The notes under the pieces are model-generated. The model saw only the letters and a list, made by a program, of their open reading frames with translations. It was not told where the DNA came from and did not search any database. This document shows positions 20,309-29,631 of a stretch of 37,303 nucleotides of DNA, one piece after another; positions within the stretch are counted from its first letter, which is position 1, and each line of letters begins with the position of its first letter. Made by a program: the position numbers and the translations under genes. Source of the DNA: Desulfurellales bacterium (lineage in GTDB: Bacteria; Campylobacterota_A; Desulfurellia; Desulfurellales; Hippeaceae); NCBI GenBank assembly GCA_027035575.1, contig JALVUQ010000060.1, positions 1 to 37,303 of the forward strand. Reading direction: 5' to 3'.

Positions 20309-21094
20309 ATGTCCGAAGAGTTTGACAAACTTGTAGGTATAATTAAACGATTAAGGGCTCCCGGCGGATGCCCCTGGGATAGAAAACAGACACTATACTC
20401 CTTAAAACAAAACGTTATAGAAGAGGTTTTCGAGTTTATAGACGCACTCGACAGAAAAGATATTGATAACATAAAAGAAGAGCTCGGCGATATGCTGCTG
20501 CACATAGTTTTTCACTCGGTTATTGCGGAAGAGGACGGCCTTTTTGAGTTAAAAGATGTCATAAACGGCGTATCCGAAAAACTTATAAGACGGCACCCTC
20601 ACGTCTTTAAGGGATTGAAGGTCAACGGAGTTGAGGATGTTTTGAAAAATTGGGATGAGATTAAACAAGCAGAAAAGCATAAAGAAAAAACACACTATCT
20701 TGATGATGTGCCCGGGTCTCTTCCTTCGATTGAAAGGGCTTTGAAGCTTCAACAAAAGGCAAAAAAGGTCGGTTTTGACTGGGAAAACGAACAGGAGTGC
20801 TTTGAAAAGGTTAAAGAGGAGTTTGGCGAACTTCAAGAAGCTCTCGACAGCAAAGACAAAAACAGCACAGAAAGCGAGATTGGGGATTTGATTTTTGCTC
20901 TTATAAATCTGTCGAGATTTTTTAACATTAACCCGTCTGAAGCTTTAAGGAAAACATCTTTGAGATTTGAAAACAGGTTTAACTGCATAGAAGACAGCCT
21001 GAAGCAGGAAAACAAAACCTTAAAACAGACTGATTTGGAAGATATGGAAAGAAGGTGGCAAAAGTGCAAAGAGTCAGAAAGCAAGAACCATTAA
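20309..21094 (+). CDS. mazG: nucleoside triphosphate pyrophosphohydrolase MazG
   Basis: 261-residue all-alpha NTP pyrophosphatase that converts NTPs and dNTPs to monophosphates, a housekeeping and starvation-modulating enzyme. It carries two MazG domains. In the first, WDRKQTLYSLKQNVIEEVFE and the following EELGD give the ExxE/ExxD magnesium site. The second domain (about 140-250) has VKEEFGELQEAL and ESEIGDLIFALINL. The length equals the E. coli protein (263). AAAGGAGAG precedes the ATG. It follows the clpB terminator and converges on the ybaK-like gene, with only 7 bases between the stops. Confidence 0.95.
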   Translation: MSEEFDKLVGIIKRLRAPGGCPWDRKQTLYSLKQNVIEEVFEFIDALDRKDIDNIKEELGDMLLHIVFHSVIAEEDGLFELKDVINGVSEKLIRRHPHVFKGLKVNGVEDVLKNWDEIKQAEKHKEKTHYLDDVPGSLPSIERALKLQQKAKKVGFDWENEQECFEKVKEEFGELQEALDSKDKNSTESEIGDLIFALINLSRFFNINPSEALRKTSLRFENRFNCIEDSLKQENKTLKQTDLEDMERRWQKCKESESKNH

Positions 21095-21101
21095 AAAGCA
21101 G

Positions 21102-21581
21102 TTATGTCAAATCTATCCACTCCCCGCCTGTCAGCTCTTCCAATTCTTCAGGATTTAACTCAAATACGGCAAACGGCGTTCCCGCAGCAGCACAAATGGA
21201 GTCGTATTTTTTTAAATCTTTATCGAGATAGGTTTTTATGGGTTTTATGTGTCCTGCAGGCGGTATGCCCCCAATGGAAAAACCGGTTTGCTTTTTTACA
21301 AAGTCAGCATCAGCTTTTTTGATTTTCAAGCCCGTTACAAGCTCAAATTTTTTTAAATCTACCCTGTTTATACCGGATGCAACTATTAAAACGGCTTCCT
21401 TTGTATCAACACCTTCAAAAACAAGGGATTTTGCAATCTGTGCAACGCTGCATCCGATTGAATCTGCCGCCTCTTTTGCAGTTCTTGTCGAAGAAGGCAG
21501 TTCCACAACATTAAATGAAAAACCTTCTTTATCAAGAAAATCTTTAACCTTTGCAGCGCTTGCACTGAGTTTTGATGTCAT
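21102..21581 (-). CDS. YbaK/EbsC-family aminoacyl-tRNA deacylase
   Basis: 159-residue protein of the YbaK/ProX fold, which removes wrongly attached amino acids from tRNA (for example Cys-tRNA-Pro). The conserved lysine K51 in AQIAKSLVF and the GxxPP motif (FSIGGIPPAGH) are present. It resembles the bacterial YbaK/EbsC group more than the INS domain of ProRS; the exact substrate cannot be told. AAGG six bases before the ATG supports the start. It is a short transcription unit on the minus strand, convergent with mazG. The 90 bases upstream, to the SIMPL gene, are AT-rich without a clear terminator. Confidence 0.87.
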   Translation of the reverse strand: MTSKLSASAAKVKDFLDKEGFSFNVVELPSSTRTAKEAADSIGCSVAQIAKSLVFEGVDTKEAVLIVASGINRVDLKKFELVTGLKIKKADADFVKKQTGFSIGGIPPAGHIKPIKTYLDKDLKKYDSICAAAGTPFAVFELNPEELEELTGGEWIDLT

Positions 21582-21671
21582 AATACGCCTTCTTTATCAC
21601 TAAAATTCACTATAAAATTCGCAATTTTAAGCAGCACCTTTTCAATCTTCAGGTTTAAATATTTTACTTTT

Positions 21672-22379
21672 TTATTTCAGATAATAGACTACGTTTGTAA
21701 CTACTCTGACCTTCTTAATATAGGGCGTATTGCTGTCTCTGTTTGTAATTGAAAAATAACCCTGTTTTGCACTTTTTATGCCGTTTAACTGTGAATTTGA
21801 GTCCATAGCAAACTTCATCGCTGCTCTTTTTGCACTTCTGGTTGCCTCTTCAATCATCTGAGGCTTTATCGAATTCAGCTTGGTATAAATATAGCTTGTT
21901 TGAAATTTCAGATTGCTCGCCATAACGCCTTTTTCATTTAGTTTGAACAGTTTTTTGCCAAGGTTTATCGTTTTGTCAACCTGTTTGGTGTATAACGTTA
22001 TAACAACTCTTCCGACATACCTGAAACGGGCGTTGGAGTTGTACCCTTGAGCGAAATTATCGGTTATCTGTGGAGATGATATAAATATCTCGTTATCTTC
22101 AAAGCCTTGGTTTTTCAAAAAATCTACAACTATATCTTTGTCGCTGCTTATTTTTTTATAAAGCTGTATCGGATTGTTGTCCGCAACCGAAAATTCTATA
22201 GGGTAAATGGCTATATCGGCTTTAACCTGGCGCTCCGCAAGTCCTTTAACGGAAACGGTTCTGTCCATATTTTTAATTTTTACAGCTGTTGTTGAAATAA
22301 GATATCCGAATCCCACCAAGCCCACAGCAATTAACAAACCTAAAAGAAAATCTCCGAATGCAGAGCCTTCCCTTCTCAT
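21672..22379 (-). CDS. SIMPL (DUF541) domain protein, membrane-anchored
   Basis: About 235 residues beginning MRREGSAF, with one N-terminal transmembrane or uncleaved signal segment (LLGLLIAVGLVGFGYLIS) and a SIMPL domain (MDRTVSVKGLAERQVKADIA onward) facing the periplasm. Family members have been linked to oxidative-stress tolerance and envelope functions, but the mechanism is unknown. An in-frame ATG 27 bases upstream would start inside ogt; AAGGAGGTGA sits correctly before the ATG at 22379, so that start is chosen. It lies 4 bases after ogt, in the secA-ogt operon. Confidence 0.85.
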   Translation of the reverse strand: MRREGSAFGDFLLGLLIAVGLVGFGYLISTTAVKIKNMDRTVSVKGLAERQVKADIAIYPIEFSVADNNPIQLYKKISSDKDIVVDFLKNQGFEDNEIFISSPQITDNFAQGYNSNARFRYVGRVVITLYTKQVDKTINLGKKLFKLNEKGVMASNLKFQTSYIYTKLNSIKPQMIEEATRSAKRAAMKFAMDSNSQLNGIKSAKQGYFSITNRDSNTPYIKKVRVVTNVVYYLK

Positions 22380-22383
22380 AGAT

Positions 22384-22845
22384 TCACCTCCTTGGCAATT
22401 CAGCACCCTCCCAGTGCAAAATTTTTAATTTGAGTTTAACGCCTTCGGCATAACCGCCTATTCCGTTTTTTGCAACTATTCTGTGACAGGGAACAAGAAA
22501 TGTAAACGGATTTGCATTAAGCATCTTTGCAACGGCTCTTGCGTATCTAACATCACCGAAAACAATTTTGCCTGTTTGAGAGTATGAATGCGTCTCTCCG
22601 GTCTTTGTGCTTATTAAAAATTTGTAAAGTGCATAGGATTTTCTTGTTTTGTCGAAATTTATCAAAGAGTAATCGAACAATGACAGGTCACGCTTATCAA
22701 AAACATCCTCAAGCAGGTTTTTCAAACTGCCGCCTAAAGCAGCACCGCTTTTTAAGTGAGAAAAAACTATTTTGTTTATCAACTCTCCTTTTATCTCAAA
22801 TATGAGAAAATTGTCAAACGGAGTTTCAATAAAATAACTACTCAA
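22384..22845 (-). CDS. ogt: methylated-DNA--protein-cysteine methyltransferase
   Basis: Suicide repair protein of 153 residues that transfers the methyl group from O6-methylguanine to its own cysteine. The active site is PCHR at 119-122 (C120), followed by the helix-capping GIGGYAEG. A short, divergent N-terminal domain precedes the Ada/Ogt C-terminal domain. It starts at a TTG with AAGGA six bases upstream, inside the 3' end of secA (8-base overlap). Confidence 0.94.
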   Translation of the reverse strand: MSSYFIETPFDNFLIFEIKGELINKIVFSHLKSGAALGGSLKNLLEDVFDKRDLSLFDYSLINFDKTRKSYALYKFLISTKTGETHSYSQTGKIVFGDVRYARAVAKMLNANPFTFLVPCHRIVAKNGIGGYAEGVKLKLKILHWEGAELPRR

Positions 22846-25246
22846 ACACTATCCTTATGTGATAAATGGAGCTTACAACATCCTCTTGCAGTTTCTTTAC
22901 CATATTCTCAAACTCTTCAAAAGAGACCTTCTTATATTCAACAAGCGGGTCTTTCTGCCCGTATCCCCTCAAGCCGACGGCATCCCTCAGATAATCCATA
23001 TTCCTCAAGTGTTCACGCCACAACGTATCGACAATCTGAAGCGTAATTTGCCTTTCTAAGTTTCGCATCTCCTCTTCGCCGATAATTTCTTCCTTTTGGT
23101 TGTATTCGTCTATCAGCTCCTTGATTATATTTTCCAGAAGTTTATCTCTTCTTTTTGTTTTTGAAAGCTCCTGAGTATCAATGTCAAACGTTTTATTAAA
23201 TATTCTCTTCATCTCTTTGTTGAAGTGCTCAACATCCCAGTTTGTAGGGTCTGCGTTTTGCGGCAGATATGTATAAGCAACATCATAAACAATGGATTCA
23301 ACATAACTCAAAATATCGTCTTTAAGATTTTCTCCTTTCAATATGCTGTGTCTTTGCTCGTATATAACGCTTCTTTGCTTGTTCATAACATCGTCGTATT
23401 CAAGAAGGTTCTTTCTGATGTCAAAGTTATACGCCTCAACCTTCTTCTGGGCATTTTCTATCGCTTTTGTAATCATCTTATTTTCTATCGCTTCGCCCTC
23501 TTCCACTCCGAGCTTGTCCATAATAAATTGTATTTTCTCAGAACCGAAAATCCTTAATAAATCGTCCTCCAAAGATAAGAAAAATCTCGACTCGCCCGGG
23601 TCGCCCTGTCTTCCAGACCTACCTCTTAGCTGATTATCAACCCTTCTTGATTCGTGGCGCTCCGTGCCGAGAATAAACAGTCCACCCAAATTTTTTGTTT
23701 CATCGGTCAATTTAATATCAACACCCCTACCAGCCATATTTGTTGCTATTGTTATTCTCCCACGCTCTCCGGCGTGAGCGATTATCTCAGCCTCTTTTTC
23801 GTGATGTTTGGCATTTAAAACGGTGTGCGGTATTCTCTTTTTCATTAAATATTTATGGAGCTCTTCCGATTTCTCGACACTTGTCGTGCCGACCAAAACC
23901 GGCTGCCCTTTCTTGTATCGCTCCTCCAACTCCTTAATTATTGCATTAACCTTCTCTTTGTGCGTTTTGAACACAAGGTCGTTATAATCCTTTCTCTGTA
24001 AGGGTTTGTTTGTCGGTATTTCAACAACTTCAAGGTTGTATATTTCGTGAAACTCTCTCGCCTCAGTTACAGCTGTTCCTGTCATTCCTGCCAACTTCTC
24101 ATACATTCTGAAGTAGTTCTGAAATGTGATGGAAGCAAGCGTTTGGGATTCTTTTTGAATCCTCAAATGCTCTTTTGCCTCGATTGCCTGATGCAGCCCG
24201 TCTGAATATCTTCTGTCGGGCATAAGCCTTCCCGTAAACTCATCGACAATAATAGCTTTACCGTCTTTTACTATGTAATCTTTATCTCTAACATACGCCG
24301 TGTGGGCTTTTAAAGCCTGGTTTATCATCTGAAGAATTTCTATATTCTCCGCATCGTAGAGGTTATCCAACTTCAAAATTTTCTGTAATTTCTCTATTCC
24401 GCTGTCGGTTAAGGTTGCATTTTTGGTTTTTTCGTCAACTTCATAGTCTTTTTCGTTTAACTGTCTGACAGCTTTATCCAATTTATAGTATAAAGAAGAA
24501 GGTCTGTCGGCAGCACCGGATATAATCAATGGCGTTCTCGCCTCGTCTATCAATATCGAGTCAACCTCGTCAACTATTGCATAATAAAAATTCCTCTGAA
24601 CGTATTCATCCAAAGAAAAACTCATATTGTCTCTCAAATAATCAAATCCGAATTCGCTGTTTGTTCCGTAGGTCACATCGGCTTTATAGGCTTCCTGTCT
24701 TGTGCAGGCGGAAAGTTTGACCGTGTATTTTTTCTCATCGTCCCACTCCACCAAGAAAGAGTTGTTCTGCTGCTGAATTACCCCGACGCTAAAACCCAAA
24801 AACTTAAAAATGGGCGCCATCCACAAAGCATCTCTTTTTGCCAAGTAATCGTTTACCGTAACAAGGTGCACACCCTTTTTTGTAATTGCATTAAGAATAA
24901 GCGGCAGTGTGGCAACGAGTGTTTTTCCTTCGCCCGTTTTCATCTCTGCAACCATTCCTTTATGAAGTATGTATCCGCCTATAAGTTGAACATCAAAATG
25001 TCTCATATTCAGCGTTCTTTTGGCAACCTCTCTTGTTATGGCAAACGAATCAACGAGAATTTTATCCAAGTCGCCCTTCTCTTCGTATATGCTTCTCAAA
25101 TCATCCATTCTTTGTTTCAACTGCTCGTTTGAAAGCGAGCTAATCTCGTTTTCCTTATCGTTAATTTTATTAACATAGGGTTTTACGGATTTTAATATTC
25201 TGTCGTTTTGCGTTCCGAAAACTTTTTTTAACACACTGCCAATCAT
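22838..25246 (-). CDS. secA: preprotein translocase ATPase SecA
   Basis: Motor of Sec-dependent export, cycling between cytosol and SecYEG. Walker A is MKTGEGKT (AEMKTGEGKTLVATLP), the DEAD-like box is DEVDSILIDEARTPLI, the preprotein cross-linking region follows, and motifs ATNMAGRGVDIKL and RGRSGRQGDPG mark NBD2. The ATG at 25246 (MIGSVLKKVFG...) gives 802 residues; GGAGG is 13 bases upstream. An in-frame TTG at 25258 is only about 1 base from the Shine-Dalgarno and would add four residues. The C-terminus stops after the helical scaffold and lacks the CxCxSGxxxxxC(C/H) zinc motif that binds SecB. Confidence 0.97.
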   Translation of the reverse strand: MIGSVLKKVFGTQNDRILKSVKPYVNKINDKENEISSLSNEQLKQRMDDLRSIYEEKGDLDKILVDSFAITREVAKRTLNMRHFDVQLIGGYILHKGMVAEMKTGEGKTLVATLPLILNAITKKGVHLVTVNDYLAKRDALWMAPIFKFLGFSVGVIQQQNNSFLVEWDDEKKYTVKLSACTRQEAYKADVTYGTNSEFGFDYLRDNMSFSLDEYVQRNFYYAIVDEVDSILIDEARTPLIISGAADRPSSLYYKLDKAVRQLNEKDYEVDEKTKNATLTDSGIEKLQKILKLDNLYDAENIEILQMINQALKAHTAYVRDKDYIVKDGKAIIVDEFTGRLMPDRRYSDGLHQAIEAKEHLRIQKESQTLASITFQNYFRMYEKLAGMTGTAVTEAREFHEIYNLEVVEIPTNKPLQRKDYNDLVFKTHKEKVNAIIKELEERYKKGQPVLVGTTSVEKSEELHKYLMKKRIPHTVLNAKHHEKEAEIIAHAGERGRITIATNMAGRGVDIKLTDETKNLGGLFILGTERHESRRVDNQLRGRSGRQGDPGESRFFLSLEDDLLRIFGSEKIQFIMDKLGVEEGEAIENKMITKAIENAQKKVEAYNFDIRKNLLEYDDVMNKQRSVIYEQRHSILKGENLKDDILSYVESIVYDVAYTYLPQNADPTNWDVEHFNKEMKRIFNKTFDIDTQELSKTKRRDKLLENIIKELIDEYNQKEEIIGEEEMRNLERQITLQIVDTLWREHLRNMDYLRDAVGLRGYGQKDPLVEYKKVSFEEFENMVKKLQEDVVSSIYHIRIVFE

Positions 25247-25283
25247 AAATTTTTTCAAACCTCCACAATGTTAGTGATACTGT

Positions 25284-25311
25284 ATTGTATGTAAAAGCTT
25301 AACCGTGTCAA
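25284..25311 (-). promoter_or_regulatory. sigma-70 promoter of secA-ogt-SIMPL
   Basis: On the minus strand TTGACA (25311-25306), 16 bases, TACAAT (25289-25284), about 38 bases before the secA ATG. Confidence 0.75.
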
Positions 25312-25403
25312 TAAAAAATGGAAATTAAAGCCAAAAGCCTCATAATCAAACGCTCAAAAAAGTTCATAACATCGGCTTTATCAACCAGGTACGTCTAAAT
25401 CTT

Positions 25404-25431
25404 TTGCCAAAACCGCCATTATGTGTAAAAT
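25404..25431 (+). promoter_or_regulatory. sigma-70 promoter of prmA-purL
   Basis: TTGCCA at 25404-25409, 16 bases, TAAAAT at 25426-25431. The -10 lies downstream of an in-frame ATG at 25421, which argues that the real prmA start is further in (25457). Confidence 0.55.
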
Positions 25432-25456
25432 ACCTGAAAAATTAAGGGGAATGCTG

Positions 25457-26047
25457 ATGAGTTGGAGATGGAAAAACGAGAATAAATCCTTTGAAATCGG
25501 AAAAAATTTTATTATTGCACCGCCGTGGGTTGAAACCGAAAAAGAAAAGATAACCTTTGTTGAGGGTGAATCCTTCGGAACCGGTGTACACGAAACAACT
25601 ATAAGCTGTATTGAGATTCTGGAGGATATGGATTTAAAAGGAAAAAGCGTTCTCGATATAGGTGCGGGAAGCGGTATTCTATCCATTGCGGCATTGAAAC
25701 TCGGCGCAAAAAAGGCTGTCGGGTTTGATATAGACAAAAAGGCGGTTTTGGAGTGCAAGGAGAATGCAAAACTAAACAACGTTAGGGGTTTGGATTGTTT
25801 TAGAGCCGACAGCGCAAAAAATATAAACGGCAAGTTCGACCTCGTATTTGCAAACATTTTTTTCGACATTATACTCTCAATGAAGGACGATATAGACAGA
25901 TTAACCGAAAAAGGGAGCTATATCCTGCTTTCGGGGATAGTCTGGGAGGAGAATTTTACGGTCAAATCGGCTTTTGAAAAGCTCGGCTTCGGTGTTGTTA
26001 AAAATCTGTTTCTTAAAGACTATACAACCATTTTGCTCAAAAAATAG
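25457..26047 (+). CDS. prmA: ribosomal protein L11 methyltransferase PrmA, short form
   Basis: SAM-dependent methyltransferase of 196 residues. PrmA-type motifs are clear: [11 protein letters not shown] before the fold, motif [18 protein letters not shown] and the post-I/IV motif FANIFFDI. Bacterial PrmA is usually 250-300 residues with an N-terminal L11-binding domain; here only about 30 residues precede the catalytic fold. A stop codon lies in frame about 90 bases upstream of the start, so the domain is not hidden. AAGGGG seven bases before the ATG at 25457 supports this start over the ATGs at 25421 and 25451. L11 may be bound differently, or another protein is methylated. purL follows by 10 bases. 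Confidence 0.8.
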   Translation: MSWRWKNENKSFEIGKNFIIAPPWVETEKEKITFVEGESFGTGVHETTISCIEILEDMDLKGKSVLDIGAGSGILSIAALKLGAKKAVGFDIDKKAVLECKENAKLNNVRGLDCFRADSAKNINGKFDLVFANIFFDIILSMKDDIDRLTEKGSYILLSGIVWEENFTVKSAFEKLGFGVVKNLFLKDYTTILLKK

Positions 26048-26057
26048 GGGTGTTTTT

Positions 26058-28241
26058 ATGAATTTGAAAGATGAGTTGGAAATAAGAGGCTTAAAAATAG
26101 AGGAGTATGAACTGCTGAAAAAGAAATTAAACAGAGAGCCTACGTATATTGAGCTTGATATAGCAGGCGCTATGTGGAGCGAGCACTGCAGCTATAAATC
26201 ATCAAAAATTCACCTGAAAAAATTCCCGACAACCGGCGAATATGTCGTTATAGGACCGGGTGAAAATGCCGGTGTTGTGGACGTAGGAGACGGGTTTGTT
26301 GCGGCATTTAAGATGGAGTCGCACAACCACCCCTCGTTTATTGAGCCATACCAGGGGGCTGCAACAGGTGTCGGAGGAATATTGAGAGATGTGTTTACAA
26401 TGGGTGCAAGACCCGTTTTAAACCTCGATGCCCTGTTTTTCGGACATCCCAACTATGAAAAAACCAAATTCCTCGTTGACGGTGTTGTCAGGGGTGTCGG
26501 TGATTACGGAAATTGCGTCGGAGTGCCTACAATCGGCGGTCAGACAACCTTTGATGAGTGCTACAACACAAATAATCTCGTTAATGCCTTTACGCTTGGA
26601 ATCGGCAAAAAAAACAACATATTTTTGGGCGTTGCCAAAGGAGTAGGCAATCCTGTATTTTATGTCGGCTCAAAGACAGGAAGAGACGGAATACACGGAG
26701 CAACAATGGCATCTGCATCGTTTGATGAAAACTACGAAGAAGAAAGACCTGCTGTTCAGGTAGGCGACCCGTTTACAGAAAAACTTTTGCTTGAAGCCTG
26801 TCTTGAATTGATGGAAAAAGACATAATAGAGGGCATTCAAGATATGGGTGCAGCGGGTTTAACATCAAGCTCATTTGAGATGGCTGAAAGAGGAAAGGTA
26901 GGGCTGAATCTTTATCTTGACAGAGTCCCCGTCAGAGAAAAAATGACACCCAATGAGATAATGCTCTCCGAATCCCAAGAAAGAATGCTGATTATTGCAA
27001 AAAAAGGCAAAGAGGAAGAGGTTAAGAAAATTTTTGATAAGTGGAGTCTGGATGCCGAAGTAATCGGAGAGGTCATTGAGGATAAAAGCATAAAACTGTT
27101 TTGGGATAATAAGCTCATTGCCGATATAGACGTTTCTTTAATGGTCGATAATGCACCGGTTTACAACAGGCCGACAAAAGAGCCCGAATATATCAAAGAG
27201 ATAGAAAATTTCGATTTTGAAACCTTGAAAGAGCCAAATGATTATAACGATGTGCTGCTAAAACTGCTGTCATCACCCGATTTGAGCAATAAACATCTTT
27301 TGTATGAGCAGTACGACTCAACCGTGCAAACAAACACAATTTTAAAACCAGGAAGCGATGCTGCCGTTATCAGAATAAAAGAAACCGGTAAAGGGATAAG
27401 TGCTGCAACCGATGTCAACCCGAGATATGTTTACATAAATCCATACGAAGGCGCTCGTCTTGCGTTTATAGAAGCATACAGGAATCTTATTACTGTTGGT
27501 TCAAAACCGATAGCAATAACCGACTGCTTGAATTTCGGCAATCCCGAAAACCCTGAAATTATGTGGCAGTTTGCAAAAGCAACAGACGGTTTGGCTGATA
27601 TTTGCAGAAGTATGGATGTTCCTGTTGTAAGCGGAAATGTCAGCTTTTACAATGAAACCGCAGGTTCAAATATCTATCCCACACCGACAGTCGGAATGGT
27701 GGGTATAATGAATAAATCGTTGAATGCGCCGAGCATTGCGTTCAAAAAAGAGGGCAGTTTTGTCTATCTTGCAGGGGTTATAAACGAGGGCGAACTGGGC
27801 GGTTCTGCCTATCTTAAATGGATATTCAACAAAGTTTGCGGTAAGTTACCGAGCATAAACGAAGAACTGCACAGGAAACTTGCGCTGTTTATGAATGCCT
27901 GTGTTGAAGACAGTCTGATAAGTGCCGCACACGACATATCAGACGGCGGCATTGCCACAAGTCTCTCTGAGATGTGCATAAGTTCAAATTTAGGTGTTGA
28001 GGTCGATTTACCGACAGGAAAAAGAGCCGATTTTTATCTGTTTTCAGAATCTCAAGGCGCTGTTGTTATAGAAACTTCAGATGCAGACAAACTGCAAAAA
28101 AACGCCGATAAATTCAATGTTCCTTTGCTTAAAATAGGCATCGTAAAAGGAAACCGTTTAAAGATAAACGATGTTATAAATATTGAGGTTGAAAAACTAA
28201 AAGAAGAAAACGATAGACTGTTTGGGAAGTTGTTTGAGTGA
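26058..28241 (+). CDS. purL: phosphoribosylformylglycinamidine synthase subunit PurL
   Basis: Fourth step of purine synthesis: makes FGAM from FGAR with ATP, taking ammonia from PurQ. At 727 residues it is the small PurL that needs PurS and PurQ, unlike the ~1300-residue proteobacterial fusion. Motifs: [12 protein letters not shown] near the N-terminus, ESHNHPS and the catalytic/metal-binding repeats in both halves ([17 protein letters not shown]-type [13 protein letters not shown]). The ATG at 26058 follows AGGGGTG by six bases. Neither purS nor purQ is in the window. It is the last housekeeping gene before the accessory island. Confidence 0.97.
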   Translation: MNLKDELEIRGLKIEEYELLKKKLNREPTYIELDIAGAMWSEHCSYKSSKIHLKKFPTTGEYVVIGPGENAGVVDVGDGFVAAFKMESHNHPSFIEPYQGAATGVGGILRDVFTMGARPVLNLDALFFGHPNYEKTKFLVDGVVRGVGDYGNCVGVPTIGGQTTFDECYNTNNLVNAFTLGIGKKNNIFLGVAKGVGNPVFYVGSKTGRDGIHGATMASASFDENYEEERPAVQVGDPFTEKLLLEACLELMEKDIIEGIQDMGAAGLTSSSFEMAERGKVGLNLYLDRVPVREKMTPNEIMLSESQERMLIIAKKGKEEEVKKIFDKWSLDAEVIGEVIEDKSIKLFWDNKLIADIDVSLMVDNAPVYNRPTKEPEYIKEIENFDFETLKEPNDYNDVLLKLLSSPDLSNKHLLYEQYDSTVQTNTILKPGSDAAVIRIKETGKGISAATDVNPRYVYINPYEGARLAFIEAYRNLITVGSKPIAITDCLNFGNPENPEIMWQFAKATDGLADICRSMDVPVVSGNVSFYNETAGSNIYPTPTVGMVGIMNKSLNAPSIAFKKEGSFVYLAGVINEGELGGSAYLKWIFNKVCGKLPSINEELHRKLALFMNACVEDSLISAAHDISDGGIATSLSEMCISSNLGVEVDLPTGKRADFYLFSESQGAVVIETSDADKLQKNADKFNVPLLKIGIVKGNRLKINDVINIEVEKLKEENDRLFGKLFE

Positions 28242-28328
28242 TTAGGGAAGATTTGATTTATTTTATATTGCACTACCCGCATTCTTTTATATATTCATAT
28301 ATGTACAGGATAAAGCGATTGCAAACTT

Positions 28329-28368
28329 CAATCATTTGACAGATATGGCTTTTGAGTGTATAAAAATT
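28329..28368 (+). repeat. 40-bp direct repeat, copy 1
   Basis: Identical over 40 bases to 32025-32064, in the same orientation, 3,696 bases apart. Weaker similarity continues for about 50 bases after it. Both copies translate to NHLTDMAFECIKI, so they look like tails of a duplicated or split gene. Confidence 0.9.
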
Positions 28369-28464
28369 GTGAGAAGAAAATAAGAAGCTGGGTTGTTAAG
28401 GAATTGGAAGTTTATGAAGGGTAGTTTTGAGGCATAAGGAGATGGTAAAAGAAAAATATAAACA

Positions 28465-28503
28465 ATTGTTCTTATCCCTCCAATTTGGCGGTATAAGAAC
28501 AAT
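28465..28503. other. imperfect hairpin upstream of the HNH gene
   Basis: 17-base arms with two mismatches (ATTGTTCTTATcCCtCC / GGcGGtATAAGAACAAT) around AATTT, 15 bases before a GTTG junction. No T-run on the plus side. Could be part of a recombination site or a terminator-like structure for upstream transcription. Confidence 0.55.
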
Positions 28504-28541
28504 AACTATACACAATCGTTGTAGCCAATTGATGAAAGATA

Positions 28542-28570
28542 TTGAAATATGATAGAAAAATATTTAATAA
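28542..28570 (+). promoter_or_regulatory. possible promoter of the ABC-3C operon
   Basis: TTGAAA at 28542-28547, 17 bases, TAATAA at 28565-28570. Very AT-rich context lowers its value, but it lies inside the proposed cassette, 19 bases before the HNH gene. Confidence 0.35.
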
Positions 28571-28588
28571 AAAAGGTAAATTTGCAAT

Positions 28589-29395
28589 ATGGGAAATAAA
28601 GCAAGAGAATATACACGAACAACATTAAAACGTCTGTTTTTATTATCTTGCAATCAATGTGCCGCTCCTGATTGCAAAAAGTCTCTTGAAGCTCGTGATG
28701 AAAAAACAATCATTGCAAAAATATGCCATATTGAAGCTGCAAGTCCTGATGGACCAAGATTCAATCCTAACATGACCGATGATCAGAGAAGGGATTTTGA
28801 TAATCTTATTTTATTATGTGATGAATGCCATAGTATTATTGATAACAAGGATAATGAAAGTAAATATACAGTCGATTTATTAAAAAAGTGGAAGAGAGAC
28901 CACGAGAATAAATGTCGGATTGGCAAATTATTGAATAACCCAACACTTTTAAATCAAGCAATAAATGCTATCTCAACAATTGAACTTGAAGAAGGCTTTA
29001 ATAATACTTCACCAAATCCTTTTGATATAGAGAAAAAAATAGAATATAACTCAATTAAAGAGTATAGGTATATAATTGAAGAATATAGTAAATATTATGG
29101 AAAATTAAATGTCCTTTATGGTGAGTTAGAAAAGCAAGGTTCTTTTAAAAAAGAAAAATTATTGAGAATTATTCAGAATTTATATTTAAAAACTAAGGGC
29201 AAGTTTGTAAATGGACAAACAAACGAATTAGAAATAGTCCAAAATAATGCAGATAAGATTATTAATGATATAGAAAATGAACTTCTTGAATTAATTGATA
29301 AGCAACAATCGAACAATGACGATATATATATTGCATTACCAATAATTTTAACGGATGCTTTTATGAGATGTAAAATATTGGAGAAACCAAATTAA
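28589..29395 (+). CDS. HNH endonuclease effector of an ABC-three-component system
   Basis: 268-residue protein with a zinc-supported HNH nuclease at about 18-105. C21/C24 and C77/C80 form the structural zinc site; H47 (CHIEAAS), N72 (DNLILLC) and H81 (CHSIID) are the HNH residues. The C-terminal half (about 130-268; FDIEKKIEYNSIKEYRYIIEE, YGELEKQGSFKKEK, AFMRCKILEKP) matches my memory of the C-terminal domain of ABC-3C proteins, which tethers an effector to the small middle component and ATPase. Such systems were predicted by comparative genomics to defend against invading DNA. The nuclease would cut DNA once released or activated. Only weak AAAAGG precedes the ATG. AT-richer than flanking genes. 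Confidence 0.83.
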   Translation: MGNKAREYTRTTLKRLFLLSCNQCAAPDCKKSLEARDEKTIIAKICHIEAASPDGPRFNPNMTDDQRRDFDNLILLCDECHSIIDNKDNESKYTVDLLKKWKRDHENKCRIGKLLNNPTLLNQAINAISTIELEEGFNNTSPNPFDIEKKIEYNSIKEYRYIIEEYSKYYGKLNVLYGELEKQGSFKKEKLLRIIQNLYLKTKGKFVNGQTNELEIVQNNADKIINDIENELLELIDKQQSNNDDIYIALPIILTDAFMRCKILEKPN

Positions 29396-29397
29396 TT

Positions 29398-29631
29398 ATG
29401 ATTTTAGGAAAAGATATAAACCCCAAAAAACAAATATATTATATCAGTGCATTAGTTTTGAATGAATTGAAAAGTTTTGACAGTTCTGAATTTGATTTTT
29501 TTGATGTTTTCAACTCTTTAAAAACAAAAGAAAAAGATCTAACAGTCAACTTATATTCATTATCTTTGGATTGGTTGTACTTATTGGGTGCTATAAAAAA
29601 GCATAAAAATAGGCTTATAAAATGTTTTTAA
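29398..29631 (+). CDS. ABC-three-component system middle component (77 aa)
   Basis: Small protein resembling the MC6-like middle components: starts MILGKDINPKKQI, has two predicted helices and ends with the SLDWLYLLGAIKKHKNRLIKCF pattern (LDWLYLLG-I). No catalytic residue is expected; the family is thought to link the effector C-terminal domain to the ATPase. It starts 2 bases after the HNH stop and overlaps the ATPase by 10 bases, so stoichiometry is probably set by coupled translation. Assignment rests on size, order and the short C-terminal motif. Confidence 0.72.
   Translation: MILGKDINPKKQIYYISALVLNELKSFDSSEFDFFDVFNSLKTKEKDLTVNLYSLSLDWLYLLGAIKKHKNRLIKCF

Larger units (their letters stand above)
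28242..28588. other. 347-base gene-free interval between purL and the ABC-3C system
   Basis: AT-rich. It contains one copy of a 40-bp direct repeat (28329-28368), a 17-bp imperfect hairpin (28465-28503) and a GTTGTAGCC junction (28518-28526). The repeat reads in frame as the tail of an unidentified protein (NHLTDMAFECIKI), so it may be the remnant of a lost gene. No intact gene is seen. Confidence 0.6.

Noticed and set aside
25976-26057. N-terminal extension of PurL from an upstream in-frame ATG (25974)
   Set aside because: It would lie inside prmA; AGGGGTG before 26058 and the family N-terminus ([11 protein letters not shown]) support the later start.
28242-28344. Short frame right after purL (GTG start, about 33 codons)
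   Set aside because: No Shine-Dalgarno, no similarity to PurF, PurQ or PurS, and it ends inside the direct repeat; treated as non-coding remnant.
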